NCBI GenBank assembly: GCA_964036665.1
Contig: OZ038530.1
Coordinates: 5,718,501 to 5,782,500, forward strand
From: Gordius sp. MW1
Lineage: Eukaryota > Nematomorpha > Gordioida > Gordea > Gordiidae
Direction of reading: 5' to 3'
DNA: 64,000 nt
Part shown: positions 34,659 to 45,839 of the stretch, piece after piece
How positions within the stretch are numbered: position 1 is the stretch's first letter
How the letters are laid out: each line of letters begins with the position of its first letter
The notes under the pieces: model-generated
The model's input: only the letters and a program-made list of their open reading frames with translations
Database searches by the model: none
What the model was told of the DNA's origin: nothing
Position numbers and translations under genes: made by a program

Positions 34659-35584
34659 TTATGCCGATTTTCTGTCGAATGAAAAACGATTAGCGATTAT
34701 CATAAGATAGCAATGAAATTTGTTCCCAATTTTTTTAAAAAGTTGTAAGGCTAGGGGGCCAAAGGTTGTTAGGGTAGTTGTCGCAATGGGACAAAATATT
34801 ATAATAGTGTTGTTAATATCCGAGTATTTTGAAATTTTTAGAGCCTCGGCTAAGGAGAAGGGATCTTTGTTATGATTAGATGGGGCAAATACGTCAGTGC
34901 ATGTATAGTTCCATGCTAAACTGAGTCCTTTTTCCAAAGCACCTAAAGTTTGGCCATCGGGTTGTTTGTTGTCATCACAGAGGCCTGTGGGTTCGAGAAT
35001 TGAGGGGAAACCAGCTTTGGTGAAATAGATATGTATAAGTTTGTTAAACGCGGTATGTCGAAAGTGCCGGGCTTTGTTGCGATTATAGTGAAGGCCATGA
35101 TGGCCATTTGATTTTAAGGAATTATTGCAAAGTGAACAGATGTGTTCAGCCACTATATTACATCCTAATCTTAGGCCTACTGCGAAGCGGATTCGGTGTT
35201 GGATAAGAGAAGACCAAGGTTACGGCTTGGGAAAGCTTCGAGCCATTCGTGACCTGAGCGTGAATCCAAGCTCCTAAGCGCTGGAAGTTCCTCTGCCGAA
35301 GCGCCATTAATAAGAGACTTTAAGAGGCACTCGGACAGGGGGCCAATCCAACACTTTTGGGAGTTTACTTCAGGGAATTTAGTAGGGGCGTTAAAGAATT
35401 CCTTCCATTGTTGGAAGGCGACGTCGAGTAAGTTGTCATATTGTGGGGTTAATGTTGAAATTAAGCTTGCATTTGACATGTGGCATATAAATGCGGAAAG
35501 AGATACGGAGGCTATTGAGCCTAAGCCTAGCCCCCCGCCCCCGTTTTGTTGGAAGGCAAGCTTGTTGCTAGTGTGTGGAACCAA
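34659..35584 (-). pseudogene. C-terminal zinc finger and restriction-like endonuclease of the non-LTR element
   Basis: Two frames (35584-35177, 35153-34659) continue the retrotransposon protein after short breaks. The first has SGHEWLEAFPSRNLGLLLSN, a signature also found in the second family at 49.8-50.9 kb. The second has CSLCNNSLKSNGHHGLHYN (one cysteine of the finger replaced by Tyr compared with the other family's HPLHC), then EPTGLCDDNKQPDGQTL and AWNYTCTDVFAPS. The spacing of PD, D and the following KISKY resembles PD-(D/E)xK nucleases, which nick the target in R2-like elements. Confidence 0.7.
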
Positions 35585-35789
35585 GGGTTTAATTGATTAT
35601 TTCTTCGGTTAAAGACTTAAGTTCTGTATCAAACTTGGACAAGGCCTCGTGATGTGAGAACACTGCAGAGGACCGGAAGCTGTGCATTAATTTAGGGATT
35701 GAGTAGCAGTTTTTTACTAGAAAAAATGCTTGGTGGGCAGGTAGGTGTTTGAATAGGCTTTTTATGTCTGCTAGTTTGCCACTGGTTTC

Positions 35790-37466
35790 TTATAACAATT
35801 TTAAAATGGGAATATAGCCTCCAATTGGGGATCCGAGTAAGGTCAAGGAGGTAGGATCTATTAATGTGTAAGATAATTGGTCTTGATTGCCAATAAGAGG
35901 TGTATTAAGGGGACAAATTTCGGTTTTAGATTGTAGAGTTAGTCCGATTTTTGTTGATTCGCTTTCCAGGTATCTCAAAGCGGCAAAAACAGCATCGGGG
36001 GCGCCTTGGATGGTACCATCGTCAAGGTACCAAATGTTTAAAGTCAAATTAAACTTTGTTGCAAGGCTATCAACTAAAGTTTTGATGCCAAAAGAAAACA
36101 GGAGCGGCCCTAAAGGGTCGCCTTGTTGAATACCGTCACTAGAATCGATGGTATGTTTGTGAAATTGTAATATTGAAACTGGTGAATAGCATGCATTAAG
36201 AAATGTGGAGTATTCAGGGAAATGTTTGTATGTTTCATTAAGGAAGTGGAAACGGTAAATGGAGTTGAAAGCATTCTTGAAATCAATTTTAGCGATCACT
36301 GAGGGGGTTGGGGTGGTAAGAGAAATTCTTACCGCGTGTGAAGCAATTTCGCATCCTCCTTTTACGTTAAAACCGAGTTGAGTAGGTGCTAAAATTTCCA
36401 CAGCTTTACTTTTGATGCGTTTTATGATCAATTTGGAACAGAGTCTGCGTAGAACAGACCCCATTGCTATAGGTCGGATTCCGCCATCAGATTTTGAAAA
36501 TGATACTAGAGTAGCGCCGAAGAAATGTGGGGCTACAATTTCGGGGATTTGGCCTTTCATAATGATGTTAATGAGGGTGGTGAGAGAGCCCAAGAAAACT
36601 CCTGAGCGGTCTATTAAGGGATTTGATAGTTTTAGAAGGTGGGCTGGACGCAAGCCATAGAGCTCTGCGCCTGTCGAAGAGCGCTTAAAAGTATTGATAG
36701 TAGCAAGGACTTCTGAAGTAGAGAAGTTCTGATGGGCCTGCTGAAATGGATTGGGTAAAGGCAGGTTTGGCCTTATAGGATGCTTAGCTATTAGAATTCT
36801 AGGGTGTATGTTATCTGGGGATATTTTATTATCAGAGGAAGCAATGCGGATTGCACCTTGAATGTCGCAATTATTGATGTTTGCGGAGACTATTTTTGCT
36901 CTATGTTTAAGGGACGAAAGAGTTCGCTCTTCCTGGGTATCATAAGTTATTGGTTCACTGAATTCTTGCCACTTTTTAAGATTTGTTTTTACCCACCTTG
37001 TAAGAGTTCCAGTATATGATTTGGGCGGCACCGAAAGAACACGAGATGCAAAGTAAAAGAAATTTTGCCAATCTTCATAGTTGTTTACATTTTTGGTGAG
37101 TTTTAAAATGGTCTCAGAAAGTGTCTGAGATACTAGGTATCTTGCACCTTTAGGAATACTTTTTTTAATTTTACTAAACGGAAGACTTCGAAAATTTGTT
37201 AATGTGATGTCTGAGGGGGTGTCTGATTTGGGGAAGGCTATCGGGTCCAAAATTTTAGGTTTAGAGGTTTCCCCTGGTTTTCCTGACCCTTTGCATCGAG
37301 CTTTATGAGATCCATGAATGTGAATAAGTCCTGATTGTGTAAGGGAGACGTTTCTAAGGCATACATGACAGGTTGTTATAAAGTTTGGTTGAGTAAGTTT
37401 AGTCATGATCAAAAAAATAGTGAAACAAATATCATTACTATCCAATGATAATAGGCTATTTATCAA
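35790..37466 (-). CDS. Reverse transcriptase domain protein of the non-LTR element (558 aa, prematurely stopped)
   Basis: Longest frame in the window. The N-terminal residues 1-20 may be untranslated, as Met21 precedes the conserved part. The finger is at about 33-59, a basic linker to about 230, and the RT core at about 235-555 with motifs FGATLVSFSKSDGGIRPIA, LGFNVKGGCE, IDFKNAFNS, GIQQGDPLGP and YLDD. It makes cDNA at the nicked target in target-primed reverse transcription. In the sister copy (14549-15997) sense codons continue past the position of the stop here, so the stop is a lesion and not the natural end. The + strand frames in this span are shadows. Confidence 0.85.
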   Translation of the reverse strand: MINSLLSLDSNDICFTIFLIMTKLTQPNFITTCHVCLRNVSLTQSGLIHIHGSHKARCKGSGKPGETSKPKILDPIAFPKSDTPSDITLTNFRSLPFSKIKKSIPKGARYLVSQTLSETILKLTKNVNNYEDWQNFFYFASRVLSVPPKSYTGTLTRWVKTNLKKWQEFSEPITYDTQEERTLSSLKHRAKIVSANINNCDIQGAIRIASSDNKISPDNIHPRILIAKHPIRPNLPLPNPFQQAHQNFSTSEVLATINTFKRSSTGAELYGLRPAHLLKLSNPLIDRSGVFLGSLTTLINIIMKGQIPEIVAPHFFGATLVSFSKSDGGIRPIAMGSVLRRLCSKLIIKRIKSKAVEILAPTQLGFNVKGGCEIASHAVRISLTTPTPSVIAKIDFKNAFNSIYRFHFLNETYKHFPEYSTFLNACYSPVSILQFHKHTIDSSDGIQQGDPLGPLLFSFGIKTLVDSLATKFNLTLNIWYLDDGTIQGAPDAVFAALRYLESESTKIGLTLQSKTEICPLNTPLIGNQDQLSYTLIDPTSLTLLGSPIGGYIPILKLL

Positions 37467-38086
37467 AATTGCTCTAACATTTCATTGCTAGTTAAATAAA
37501 AAGTAGCATTAGTAAATTGCACCTTTTTGGGTTTTAAATCAAATTGTTATACGTTAGGTTATATTGTGAACAAAATATATATCAATGGTAACTAACATTC
37601 TTTCTTATGTTTTTTTGTGTGGCAGATGTTTTTGTTCTAAGTTGTAAAGGTGAAGGGAGAGTTTTATTAATTATCGCGATTAAGAATAAAAGGGGCATGT
37701 GGTACAATGGCCTCTAGTGCCTAGGTTGAACGCTACGCGATATTACAAACATATAATGTACAGGAAGAGGGGGGGGGGAACCGGATAAGTTGATATGAGA
37801 TACGCGGTTTTACAATTTCTGTGATATGGAGAGAAGGGGAATCCGTATATACTACTTTTGTTTAGATGGTGAGGTGGGGAATCCGTCCGTATATACGAGT
37901 ATAGGGAGATGGGGGGGGGGTATTCGTATATACGACACACCTATATAATTATAAAACAAATACCTTTACATCCAAAAGTAATTCTATTATGGTGTAAAAC
38001 CTAATTATATTATGTCACAAAACATGCTTTTACCATTTTAATTAATTCGCCTCAAAATATATATTTATTAATAAAGCATAGGCTTA
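37467..38086. repeat. Possible 5' UTR of the non-LTR element, then G-rich CCGTATATAC repeats
   Basis: 37467-37740 may be the retrotransposon 5' UTR. Between 37760 and 37940 a G-run followed by ATCCGTATATAC or TTCGTATATACG recurs three times. The - strand frame there is a low-complexity shadow. Confidence 0.4.
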
Positions 38087-39851
38087 TTAATTGCTATGCA
38101 ATTTATGGGCTCGTTTTTTGTTGTCTGTCCGTTCGTCCGTCCCTATCTATTTGCATTGGGTATATTAGGTTATCGATTTTTTAAATTAATGCATGAGAAA
38201 GAGGTGCCCCACCCCTCATCTCTATCTCCCTCGCTGTGTTATTTTTTAAATTAATGCATAAGAGGTGCCACCCCTCATCTCTATCTCCCTAGCTTTCGGG
38301 CGGGGTCGGGTTTTAATTGCTATGTTAAATTAATGCATAAGTATATCTATTCGTTTTTGAATTGTGTAACATTGATATTAATTGCTATAATTACCCTATG
38401 CCCTCCACTACAAGGGCCTATGCCTCTACTGATATGGGTCCCTGTGCCCCTACAAAAGTCTATGCCTCTATTAATGTGGGTTCGAACCCCGGCGAACGTT
38501 CTGAATTGCTGGTTCGATTCCCGGAGAGGGCAATTTTTATTTTTTATTTTTTAAATTAAATTAATATATTTTTCCTGTTACTACCATTGATAATATGACT
38601 TTTTGGCCTTCCGCTTGTTCTATTATTGTTTCATTTTATTAAATAATAAACATAAATAAAAATTGTTTACTTTTAATTGCTATGCAATTTAACTAGTTTT
38701 TGGGTTAGAATCCCGGAGTTTTTTTGACTCTTATGATTGTTCTTGTTACTATCATTGATAATAAGACTTTTTGGCCGTCCGCTGGCTGCTGACCAATGAA
38801 AAAAATGACCATTGGCCAAAATGTGAATCCGAGTTTATTTTTTCGTTTTTTTTGACTATTATGATTGTTCCTGTTACTACCATTGCTATTATGACTTTTT
38901 GGCGGTAGGCTGGCTCCTGACCGATGGAAAAAATGACCATTGGCCAAAATGTGAATCGAAATTATTTTTTTCGTTTTTTTTGACTATTATGATTGTTCCT
39001 GTTCCTACCATTGCTATTATGACTTTTTGGTCGTCCGCTGGCTGCTGACCAATGGAATAAAATGACCATTGGCCAAAATGTGATTCGAAATTTTTTTTTT
39101 TTTTTTTGATTATTATGAATTTATATACACTTTTACCGTGTCCTGGCTGCTGACCAATGGAAAAAATGACCATTGGCCAAAATGTAATTCGAAAATTTTT
39201 TTTTCGTTATTTTTTACTCTTATGAATTTATATCCATTTTTACCGTGTGCTGGCTGCTGACCAATGGAAAAAAATGACCATTGGCCAAAGTGAGCATCAA
39301 ATTTTTTTTCCCCGTTTTTTAGGCTATCATTGACTTATAGAGTATCTGTTGGTACTGAAATGGAGCAAAATTGCCATTCGCCAAATTTTTGATTTTTTTA
39401 ATTAAAAATTGTTCAAATTCAACAAAAAATTTCTCCCAAATTCTTAACATTGTGATTTTTTATAATATATGTTTGTTAGACCCATAATCACTAAAGGCCA
39501 TAAAAACTAATGTAATACGCAACTAGATGCAAACACTAAATCTAACCCTAACCTTTGCCTATACTACATTTTGCCTATATTACATTTTGCCTATAAATGG
39601 AAAATTTGTATAAATAATTAATTAATCATTAGGCATTTAATACCCCCCTATAGGCATTCTCGCCCCTTCCCACCTTTCTCGCACAAATTGCATAGCAAAT
39701 ATGATACATTTATACGAAGTATAGATGAGTTGTCCCCCCTTCCCTTCCCCCCTTCCCTTCCCCCCTTCCCTTCCCCCCTTCCCTTCCCCCCTTCCCTTCC
39801 CCCCTTCCCTTCTCCCCTTTCCCTTCCCACGAGGGCCGAAGGCCCGAGTTT
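38087..39851 (+). mobile_element. Modular Helitron-like repeat element, copy 6 (near-identical to copy 1)
   Basis: Same module order as 1089-2747: palindrome at 38090, a GAGAAAGAGGTGCC block here duplicated (38190-38310), tRNA-like module (38398-38535), five hairpin units (38755-39330), CTAACCCTAACC at 39542, inverted palindrome near 39680, then an expanded pyrimidine tract (39733-39830) and the hairpin GAGGGCCGAAGGCCCGAG. Confidence 0.65.
39733..39830 (+). repeat. Expanded CCCTTCCCTTCCCCC tract
   Basis: At least seven repeats of a 13-14-bp pyrimidine unit before the terminal hairpin of copy 6; other copies have one to three. The strand asymmetry is complete (no G on this strand). Confidence 0.85.
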
Positions 39852-40805
39852 AATTATTGTTTTACAAAATCGTAATATTTTCCCAAATATAATTAAATGC
39901 ACCTGCCAACCATACCATTATAATGTGAAAGGGAAATATAAATGGCAAAGCAAATGCACCATGGGTTTTAGCTTGAGAATTTGAAAGGTGTGCCATGATG
40001 AGTTCAATCATAAATTATGGCAGACTCATGATTAAACTCGAAATCGATCGTTCGGCAAGCACAGAATTAGTCGAAGGCTCAAAAAATCATTAGCTAAATC
40101 TAGATAAGTATATTTATTGACAATTAAAAATTTCATATAATACAGAATGATTTAACTGTTGCGAAACTTAAAGATGTTTTAATTGCTATGCAATTTATGG
40201 GCTCGCTTTTTGTTGTCCGTCCGTTGTCCGTCCGTCCGTCTACCAAGTTATTTTCACCGGCTTTCTGACTTGCAAGTTCGAGTTCAAGCCCAGGAGAGGA
40301 CAAATTTTTCTTTTTTTAATTAAATTAATATTTTGTTTTTGTTAATACCATTGATAATATGACTTTTTGACCGTCTGCTGGCTCCTGACCAATGAAAAAA
40401 TGACCATTGGCCAAATAAATCGAATATTTTTTCCCCGTTTTTGAATTGGTATATTAGCCTAACATTGATAAATACCCTATGCCCTTCCGTAGACAGGCCT
40501 ATGCCTCTACTGATATTGGTCCCTGTGCCCCTACAAAAACCTATGCCTCTACTGATGTGAACTCGAATCCCGGCGAGGGCAAATTATTAATTGCTGGTTC
40601 GAATCCCGGAGAGGGCAAGATTTTTATTTTTTTTGTAATTAAATTAATATTATATTGTTCTTGTTAATACCATTGATAATATAACTTTTCCACCTTCCGC
40701 TGGCTACTGACCAATAAAAAAAATAACCATTGGCCAAAGTATAAATCGAATTTTTTTTTTGGTTTTTGAATAGTTATATTAGCTTAACATTGATAATTAC
40801 CCTAT

Positions 40806-40915
40806 GCCCTCCCCTACAAGGGCCTATGCCTCTACTGATATGGGTCCCTGTGCCTCTACAAAAGCCTAAGCCTCTACTGATGTGGGTTTGAATCCAGGAG
40901 AGGGCAAAATTTTTA
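40806..40915 (+). other. tRNA-like module (representative)
   Basis: GCCCTC at 40806 can pair with GAGGGC at 40900-40905, like an acceptor stem. Before the 3' strand is a T-arm/B-box-like GTGGGTTTGAATCCAGG (GGTTCGAATCCCGG in other copies), and after it comes AAAATTTTTA. The motif CCTATGCCTCTACTGAT occurs twice inside. The same layout appears at 1327, 16345, 24727, 38398, 47680 and elsewhere. No anticodon arm can be assigned, so it is not called as a tRNA. Confidence 0.5.
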
Positions 40916-41534
40916 TTTATTTTTAAATTAAATTAATATATTTTTCGTGTTAATACCCATGATAATATGGCTTTTTGGCCGTCCGCTGGCTACTGACCAA
41001 TAAAAAAATCACCATTGGCCAAATTGTGATTCGAAATTTTTTTTCGTTTTTTTCCAAATTAATATAATGTTTTTGTTAATACCATTGATAATATGGCTTT
41101 TTGGCCGTCCGCTGGCTGCTGACCAATGAAAAAAATGACCATTGGCCAAAGTGTGAATCGAAATTTTTTTTCTTTTTTTTGACTCTTATGTATTAATAGA
41201 CCGTCTCTTGGTACTGATACTGACCAATGAAAAAAAATCCATTGGCCAAATTGTGATTTAAATTTTTTTTCGTTTTTTTTCGTCTCTTATGTATTTATAT
41301 TCTTTTTGACCGTGTCCTGTATACTGTGAAAAAAATGATCATTGGCCAAATTGTATTTATTTCATTGATTAGGGCGTCATCTAATGAGTCATAAAAGAAA
41401 TTTATGAGCAGGAAACTTGATTACAAATGGTAAACATTTTTTCATTTCTTGTCATATGTCAATAAGAAATCCATTTAAATTCCATGAAAATATATTTTGT
41501 AACTTATCAACTTATAAATATACAAATTTATTAA

Positions 41535-41622
41535 GATTATGGCTAAAATTTTAAAAAATAATCACACTGCCCCTCTCTAAATCATTATTGCCCCCCTCTA
41601 ATTCCAATGCTGGCTAGGCCCA
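41535..41622. mobile_element. Partial MITE of the GGGCGTAGCC family
   Basis: Only the right two thirds survive (ATGGCTAAAATTTT .. AAATCATTATTGCCCCCCTC .. TGGCTAGGCCCATAA). The left terminus is lost. Confidence 0.45.
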
Positions 41623-43079
41623 TAAATACACCTATACCTATGCTTAACTTTTAAAAGTGTTAATGAATGAATAATCAATTTTATTAGTATCTGGAACCAA
41701 TGTTCGAATATTTTAATCTAACCCATTTATCGATTTTTTAACCAGCGTGAGAAATAAATTGGGTAACGGGGGGTGGAGACCTTGACTTTGAATCTATTCT
41801 TTGAATCCATCTTTGTAATTTCATTTTCATAGCCTATTTTGTTATGCATAATATTATATTTAGGTCCTTGCATAGATATATTCAATTGATTTAGAATTGT
41901 TTAAATATCCGCTAGGTTCGCTTTATTTTTAAATTTTAGAAGTTAAATTTGTTGAATTTTAAAATTAAATAAAGATAATTATTTAAAAAATTAGAAAATG
42001 AGTAAAGCAAAAAAAATCTACCATTCAAAAAATTATTTTCATTATAAATAATAAGTTTCACAGCTTTTTTTAATACCATCAGGGTGTGAGTGGTTATAGC
42101 AAACGTCTTGTAAACAGAAGGCAACGAGTTCGAATCCCCTGATGAGTATATTTTCTAAAACTTTTATATTGCTATGCAATTTATGGGTCTGAATATTAAT
42201 TGCTATGCAATTTATGGGCTCGCTTTTCGTTGTCCGTCTGTCCGTTGCCCGTCCGTCCAACATGTATCTAAATTGCTGGTTCGAATTCCGGAGAGGGCAA
42301 TTTTTTTTAATTAATATATTGTTCTTGTTATAACATTGATAATATGACTTTTTTACCGTGTCCTGGCTACTGACCAATAAAAAATGACCATTGGCCAAAT
42401 TGTGAATGAAGTTTTTTTTTCGTTTTTTGAATCGCTATATTAGGTTATCATTGAATATTACTAGTGCTGTAAACATCTTTAAAAAAATCGAACGCGTTCA
42501 ACGTTCATTGACAAAAATTGAACGCGTTCATGTTCATTTTCCAAAAAAAAAGGAACGCGTTCACGTTCGTTCAAAATTTAAGGATAATTTTTGTTTTTAA
42601 TTTAATATAAATAAATGTCTTATATTTCTTAACACAATATATTAGCCATGATAAAAAATAATAGTTTTATTCGATAATATAATTTTTTAAAAAAACTATA
42701 AATATAATATAAATACAATATAACATAGCGAATATAAAGATTTTTTATTTTTCAAATTTCTTATTTGTTTATAACAATAATTTTCAAATTTTTTGTCGGA
42801 TAAGCAGGAACGCTTGGCAGTTAATACAGCATTAACTATACTAAAAACCCGCTCCACAGGGACAGATGAGCCGATTGGAGTATTGTACTTAATAAACAAA
42901 TCTTTTAAAGCAGGAGTTTTATTAAAAAAAACATTTAATATTTTGTCCCTCGCTTCAAAAAATTGGTATAAGGGCTCGTCTTAATATCGGATTTTCACGC
43001 GCAGCAAAAATCGTTGCACGGGTTATAACATAGCCGTGTCTTAATATCCGATTTACATCAGATTTCGATTTTAGACGCA

Positions 43080-45036
43080 TAACATAGGCCTAGGCTATGT
43101 ATTCTCGATTCAGAGTGATAAATAACAAAACGTAAAATGCATTTCTTAAACGTTCCATTCCCGAGCGCAATCATCGCGTTCGTTAATTTGTGTGTTATTG
43201 TTTACAAATTTTTTTAAATTCGCCATTTTTGCTTGTTCTAATCCATATGGTAAGACAACATTTTGTGGCAATATAAAGGTATGATAAATCGATATATTAA
43301 CTATTTTCCTAGATAAATAATTTTGAATTTTTAATCTCTTCAAACAAGATTTGTTCATTAATTTAACATTTTGTGGCAATAAAAAGGTATGATAAATAGA
43401 TATATTAACTAATTTCCTAGATAAATAATTTTGAATTATTTTCTTAGATCAGTTGCAAAAGAGGTGGGAAAAATACATCAACCATTTAAAGGTTCAACAT
43501 ATTTGTCTCATTTACTAAAACATCAATCAATAGTTGTTCAAATACATCAACCATTCAAATGTTCAACATATTTGTCTATTTTACTAAAATATCAATAAAT
43601 ATTGATTAACCATTGTATTTAAGATTTACAACATACATCTAATAGGTTTTTTTAATGAGGTTGAAAACCTTATTTGTTATCCGTGTAATACAATAGACCT
43701 TGTGTTGTTGCTCATATTATTGTTGTTAGCAGTGTTATACTCAACATAATAATACTATTTGTGATTCAGGGAGAGTTACAATTATTAATTGCTATGCAAT
43801 TTATATTAATAAGAATGACCATTTAAGTATTTTATCAAATTTATAATATGATTTTCATTAGAAATCATTAGTATAACAATTAAATTTACAATTTTGCATA
43901 CATATTCTGACAAATCCTTAAATATTAGTTTGTAAAAATCTGAATACATTTATACATATATCATTAAGAGTCACATAATATAAGCTGTTTTCTTATTTTA
44001 AGAGTTAATTGGTAGTATCAGAATCCTGTATGTTCTAAAAGTGAAAAGCTTTGTGCATATATTTACCAACAATTTATTAATTCAATTTTCAAAATTTATT
44101 TTTTAGATGATGTTATAATCTAAAAGTTACTCAAGATAGTTACCAACAATCTTCTATTTCATTTTTTATAAAAGGCACATATAAAAATGTCAAAAGCATT
44201 TTCAATATTTTTACCTGATGTTATAATCTAAAAGTTAATCAAGATAGTTACCAACAATCTTCTATTTCATTTTTTATAAAATGCACGTATAAAAATGTCA
44301 AAAGCATTTTCAAATCTAATTTTTTATAACATGCTATCTTAAAAAATACAGTTTATTTAAATTGAGCCAAATTCAGCAAACCTTTTAGGAAATTTATTGA
44401 ATCTCTAAAAAAACAACACTCAAATATGTCAGCTGCAGTTTATTATTTTTAAGCAATAAGAAACAATGGTGAATCAACTATTAATTGATGTTTTAGTAAA
44501 TGAGAAAAATATGTTGAACATTTGACTGGTTGATGTATTTTTCCCACCTCTTTTGCAACTGATCTAAGAAAATAATTTAAAATTATTTATCTAGGAAAAT
44601 AGTTAATATATCAATTTATCATACCTTTTTATTGCCACAAAATGTTGAATAAATGAACAAATCTTGTTTAAAGAGATTAAAGATTCAAAATTATTTATCT
44701 AGGAAAATAGTTAATATATCAATTTATCATACCTTTTTATTGCCACAAAATGTTGAATAAATGAACAAATCTTGTTTGAAGAGATTAAAGATTCAAAATT
44801 ATTTATCTAGGAAAATAGTTAATATATCTATTTATCATACCTTTATATTGCCACAAAATGTTGTCTTACCATATGGATTAGAACAAGCAAAAATGGCGAA
44901 TTTAAAAAAATTTGTAAACAATAACACACAAATTAACGAACGCGATGATTGCGCTCGGGAATGGAACGTTTAAGAAATGCGTTTTACGTTTTGTTATTTA
45001 TCACTCTGAATCGAGAATACATAGCCTAGGCCCATA
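43080..45036. repeat. Long inverted repeat (foldback arms) with 108-bp direct repeats
   Basis: Left arm 43080-43537 and right arm 44474-45036 are reverse complements over their whole length, separated by about 0.94 kb. Each arm contains direct repeats of a 108-bp unit recognised by AATTATTTATCTAGG. The right arm has three (44581, 44689, 44797) and the left arm two, which accounts for the roughly 105-bp length difference. The short open frames at 43146-43379 and 44761-44973 are the same sequence read from the two arms, so they are not two genes. Arms this long could form a hairpin or give double-stranded RNA if transcribed through. Confidence 0.85.
43538..44473. repeat. Spacer of the foldback, with a 108-bp tandem duplication
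   Basis: AT-rich spacer with no coding signal. It holds two adjacent copies (about 44107-44212 and 44215-44320) of a unit starting GATGTTATAATCTAAAAGTT and running to TCAAAAGCATTTTCAA, plus a second copy of the inner arm motif (TACATCAACCATTCAAATG, about 43550). A palindrome-bearing fragment of the modular repeat (AATTGCTATGCAATTTATA) sits at 43788-43806. Confidence 0.7.
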
Positions 45037-45107
45037 ACATAACAGCGATTTTGTAGGATGCAAAACTTTTCGTAAGCTTAAATGTTATATGTATTTTAAG
45101 TTTTTAG

Positions 45108-45695
45108 GTATCAGCAAAGTTTAGATTTGATCAAAAGTGTGGAAAATAACAAAATTATATGGGATGATCAAGAAGAAGATCATTGCAATAAGTTTGAAGT
45201 GAAAAAATGTTGGGATGATATTGCCAAAGATTGTAACATGCCAGGTATATAATTTCAATTGTATATATGAATTTATAAGTTGAAAGTTGCAAAGCCAAGT
45301 GGAAAACTTTAAGGGACAGTTTCCGAAGGGAAAAAAATAAAATTAAATTATCCAAATCAGGTAGTGCAGGAGGAAGACCTTCCAAGTGGATATTCATAAA
45401 CGAAATGATGTTTATGGATAAGGTATTTGATGAAACTGCAACTACAAGCACCTTAGATGAGGTGGATAAAGAAAATAGACCTAGTAAAAGAAGAACCCTG
45501 TTTGTGGATCAACTTAACAGACTCATTGATATAGAAGAGGCCAAAGGCTCCAAAGAAGATGATCCAGATTTATTATTTTTAAAATCTGTTTTGCCAGATT
45601 TGCAATCTCTAGATATTATGGCAAAACACCAATGTAAGGAATTAATCATGAAAATTGTGTTTTGCTTTAAAAACAATGTACCTCTTACAATGTAA
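45108..45695 (+). CDS. MADF-BESS domain protein inside a Harbinger element
   Basis: Putative DNA-binding adaptor protein. Exon 45108-45244 encodes the first half of a MADF (Myb/SANT-like) domain (SLDLIKSVENNKIIWDD, then KKCWDDIAKDCNMP). A 35-nt GT..AG intron (45245-45279) follows, and exon 45280-45695 carries the second half (ESCKAKWKTLRDSFRREKNK, GRPSKWIF). The C-terminus holds a BESS motif (DDPDLLFLKSVLPDLQSLD) and ends at TAA. The upstream exon with the start codon is not identified. The gene lies just inside the right arm of a 4.1-kb element with Harbinger-type ends. MADF/Myb-like proteins are the known second protein of PIF/Harbinger transposons, so this is more likely a transposon protein than a host regulator. 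The reading frame is intact, unlike most mobile genes here. Confidence 0.75.
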
Positions 45696-45839
45696 TTATA
45701 TATATTTATGGTTAATAAAATTGTGTACGATATGTTTAACAATAAGTCCAGGATAAAATTTTTGAAAATTTTATAATATTTTAATATATTTTGAAAGTGT
45801 AAAATAGTTTCACAGTGCAAATAATTTTTCATTAAATAT

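Larger units (their letters stand above)
34550..37466 (-). mobile_element. Nearly full-length non-LTR retrotransposon with RT and restriction-like endonuclease
   Basis: One - strand element. The first frame (37466-35790, 558 aa) has a C2HC-type finger (CHVC at residues 33-36, then H..C), a linker, and RT motifs: KIDFKNAFNS (motif A), GIQQGDPLGPLLFS (B), WYLDDG (catalytic YLDD at 480-483) and LTLLGSPIGG. One TAA stops it at 35790. The next parts are 35584-35177 (GHEWLEAFPSRN) and 35153-34659 (finger CSLC..H..., then PDGQTL..WNYTCTDVFAPS, the PD-(D/E)xK-like nuclease). RT followed by CCHH finger and nuclease is the R2/R4-like early-branching layout. The 3' UTR runs to about 34550. It is broken by a few stops and shifts, hence recently decayed. 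Confidence 0.85.
40177..41625 (+). mobile_element. Modular element fragment sharing flanks with copy 5
   Basis: Begins with the start palindrome (40180), has tRNA-like modules at 40479-40620 and 40806-40915 and hairpin units to 41345, but lacks the terminal tract and hairpin. From 41350 to 41500 it matches 23565-23715 (TAATGAGTCATAAAAGAAAT), and a MITE remnant follows in both, so the two are copies of one larger duplicated block. Confidence 0.55.

Noticed and set aside
35887-37019. Three + strand frames of 71-82 aa
   Set aside because: Antisense shadows of the reverse transcriptase frame.
43146-44973. Two similar 70-77-aa frames suggesting a gene pair
   Set aside because: They are the two inverted arms of one foldback; no domain recognised.
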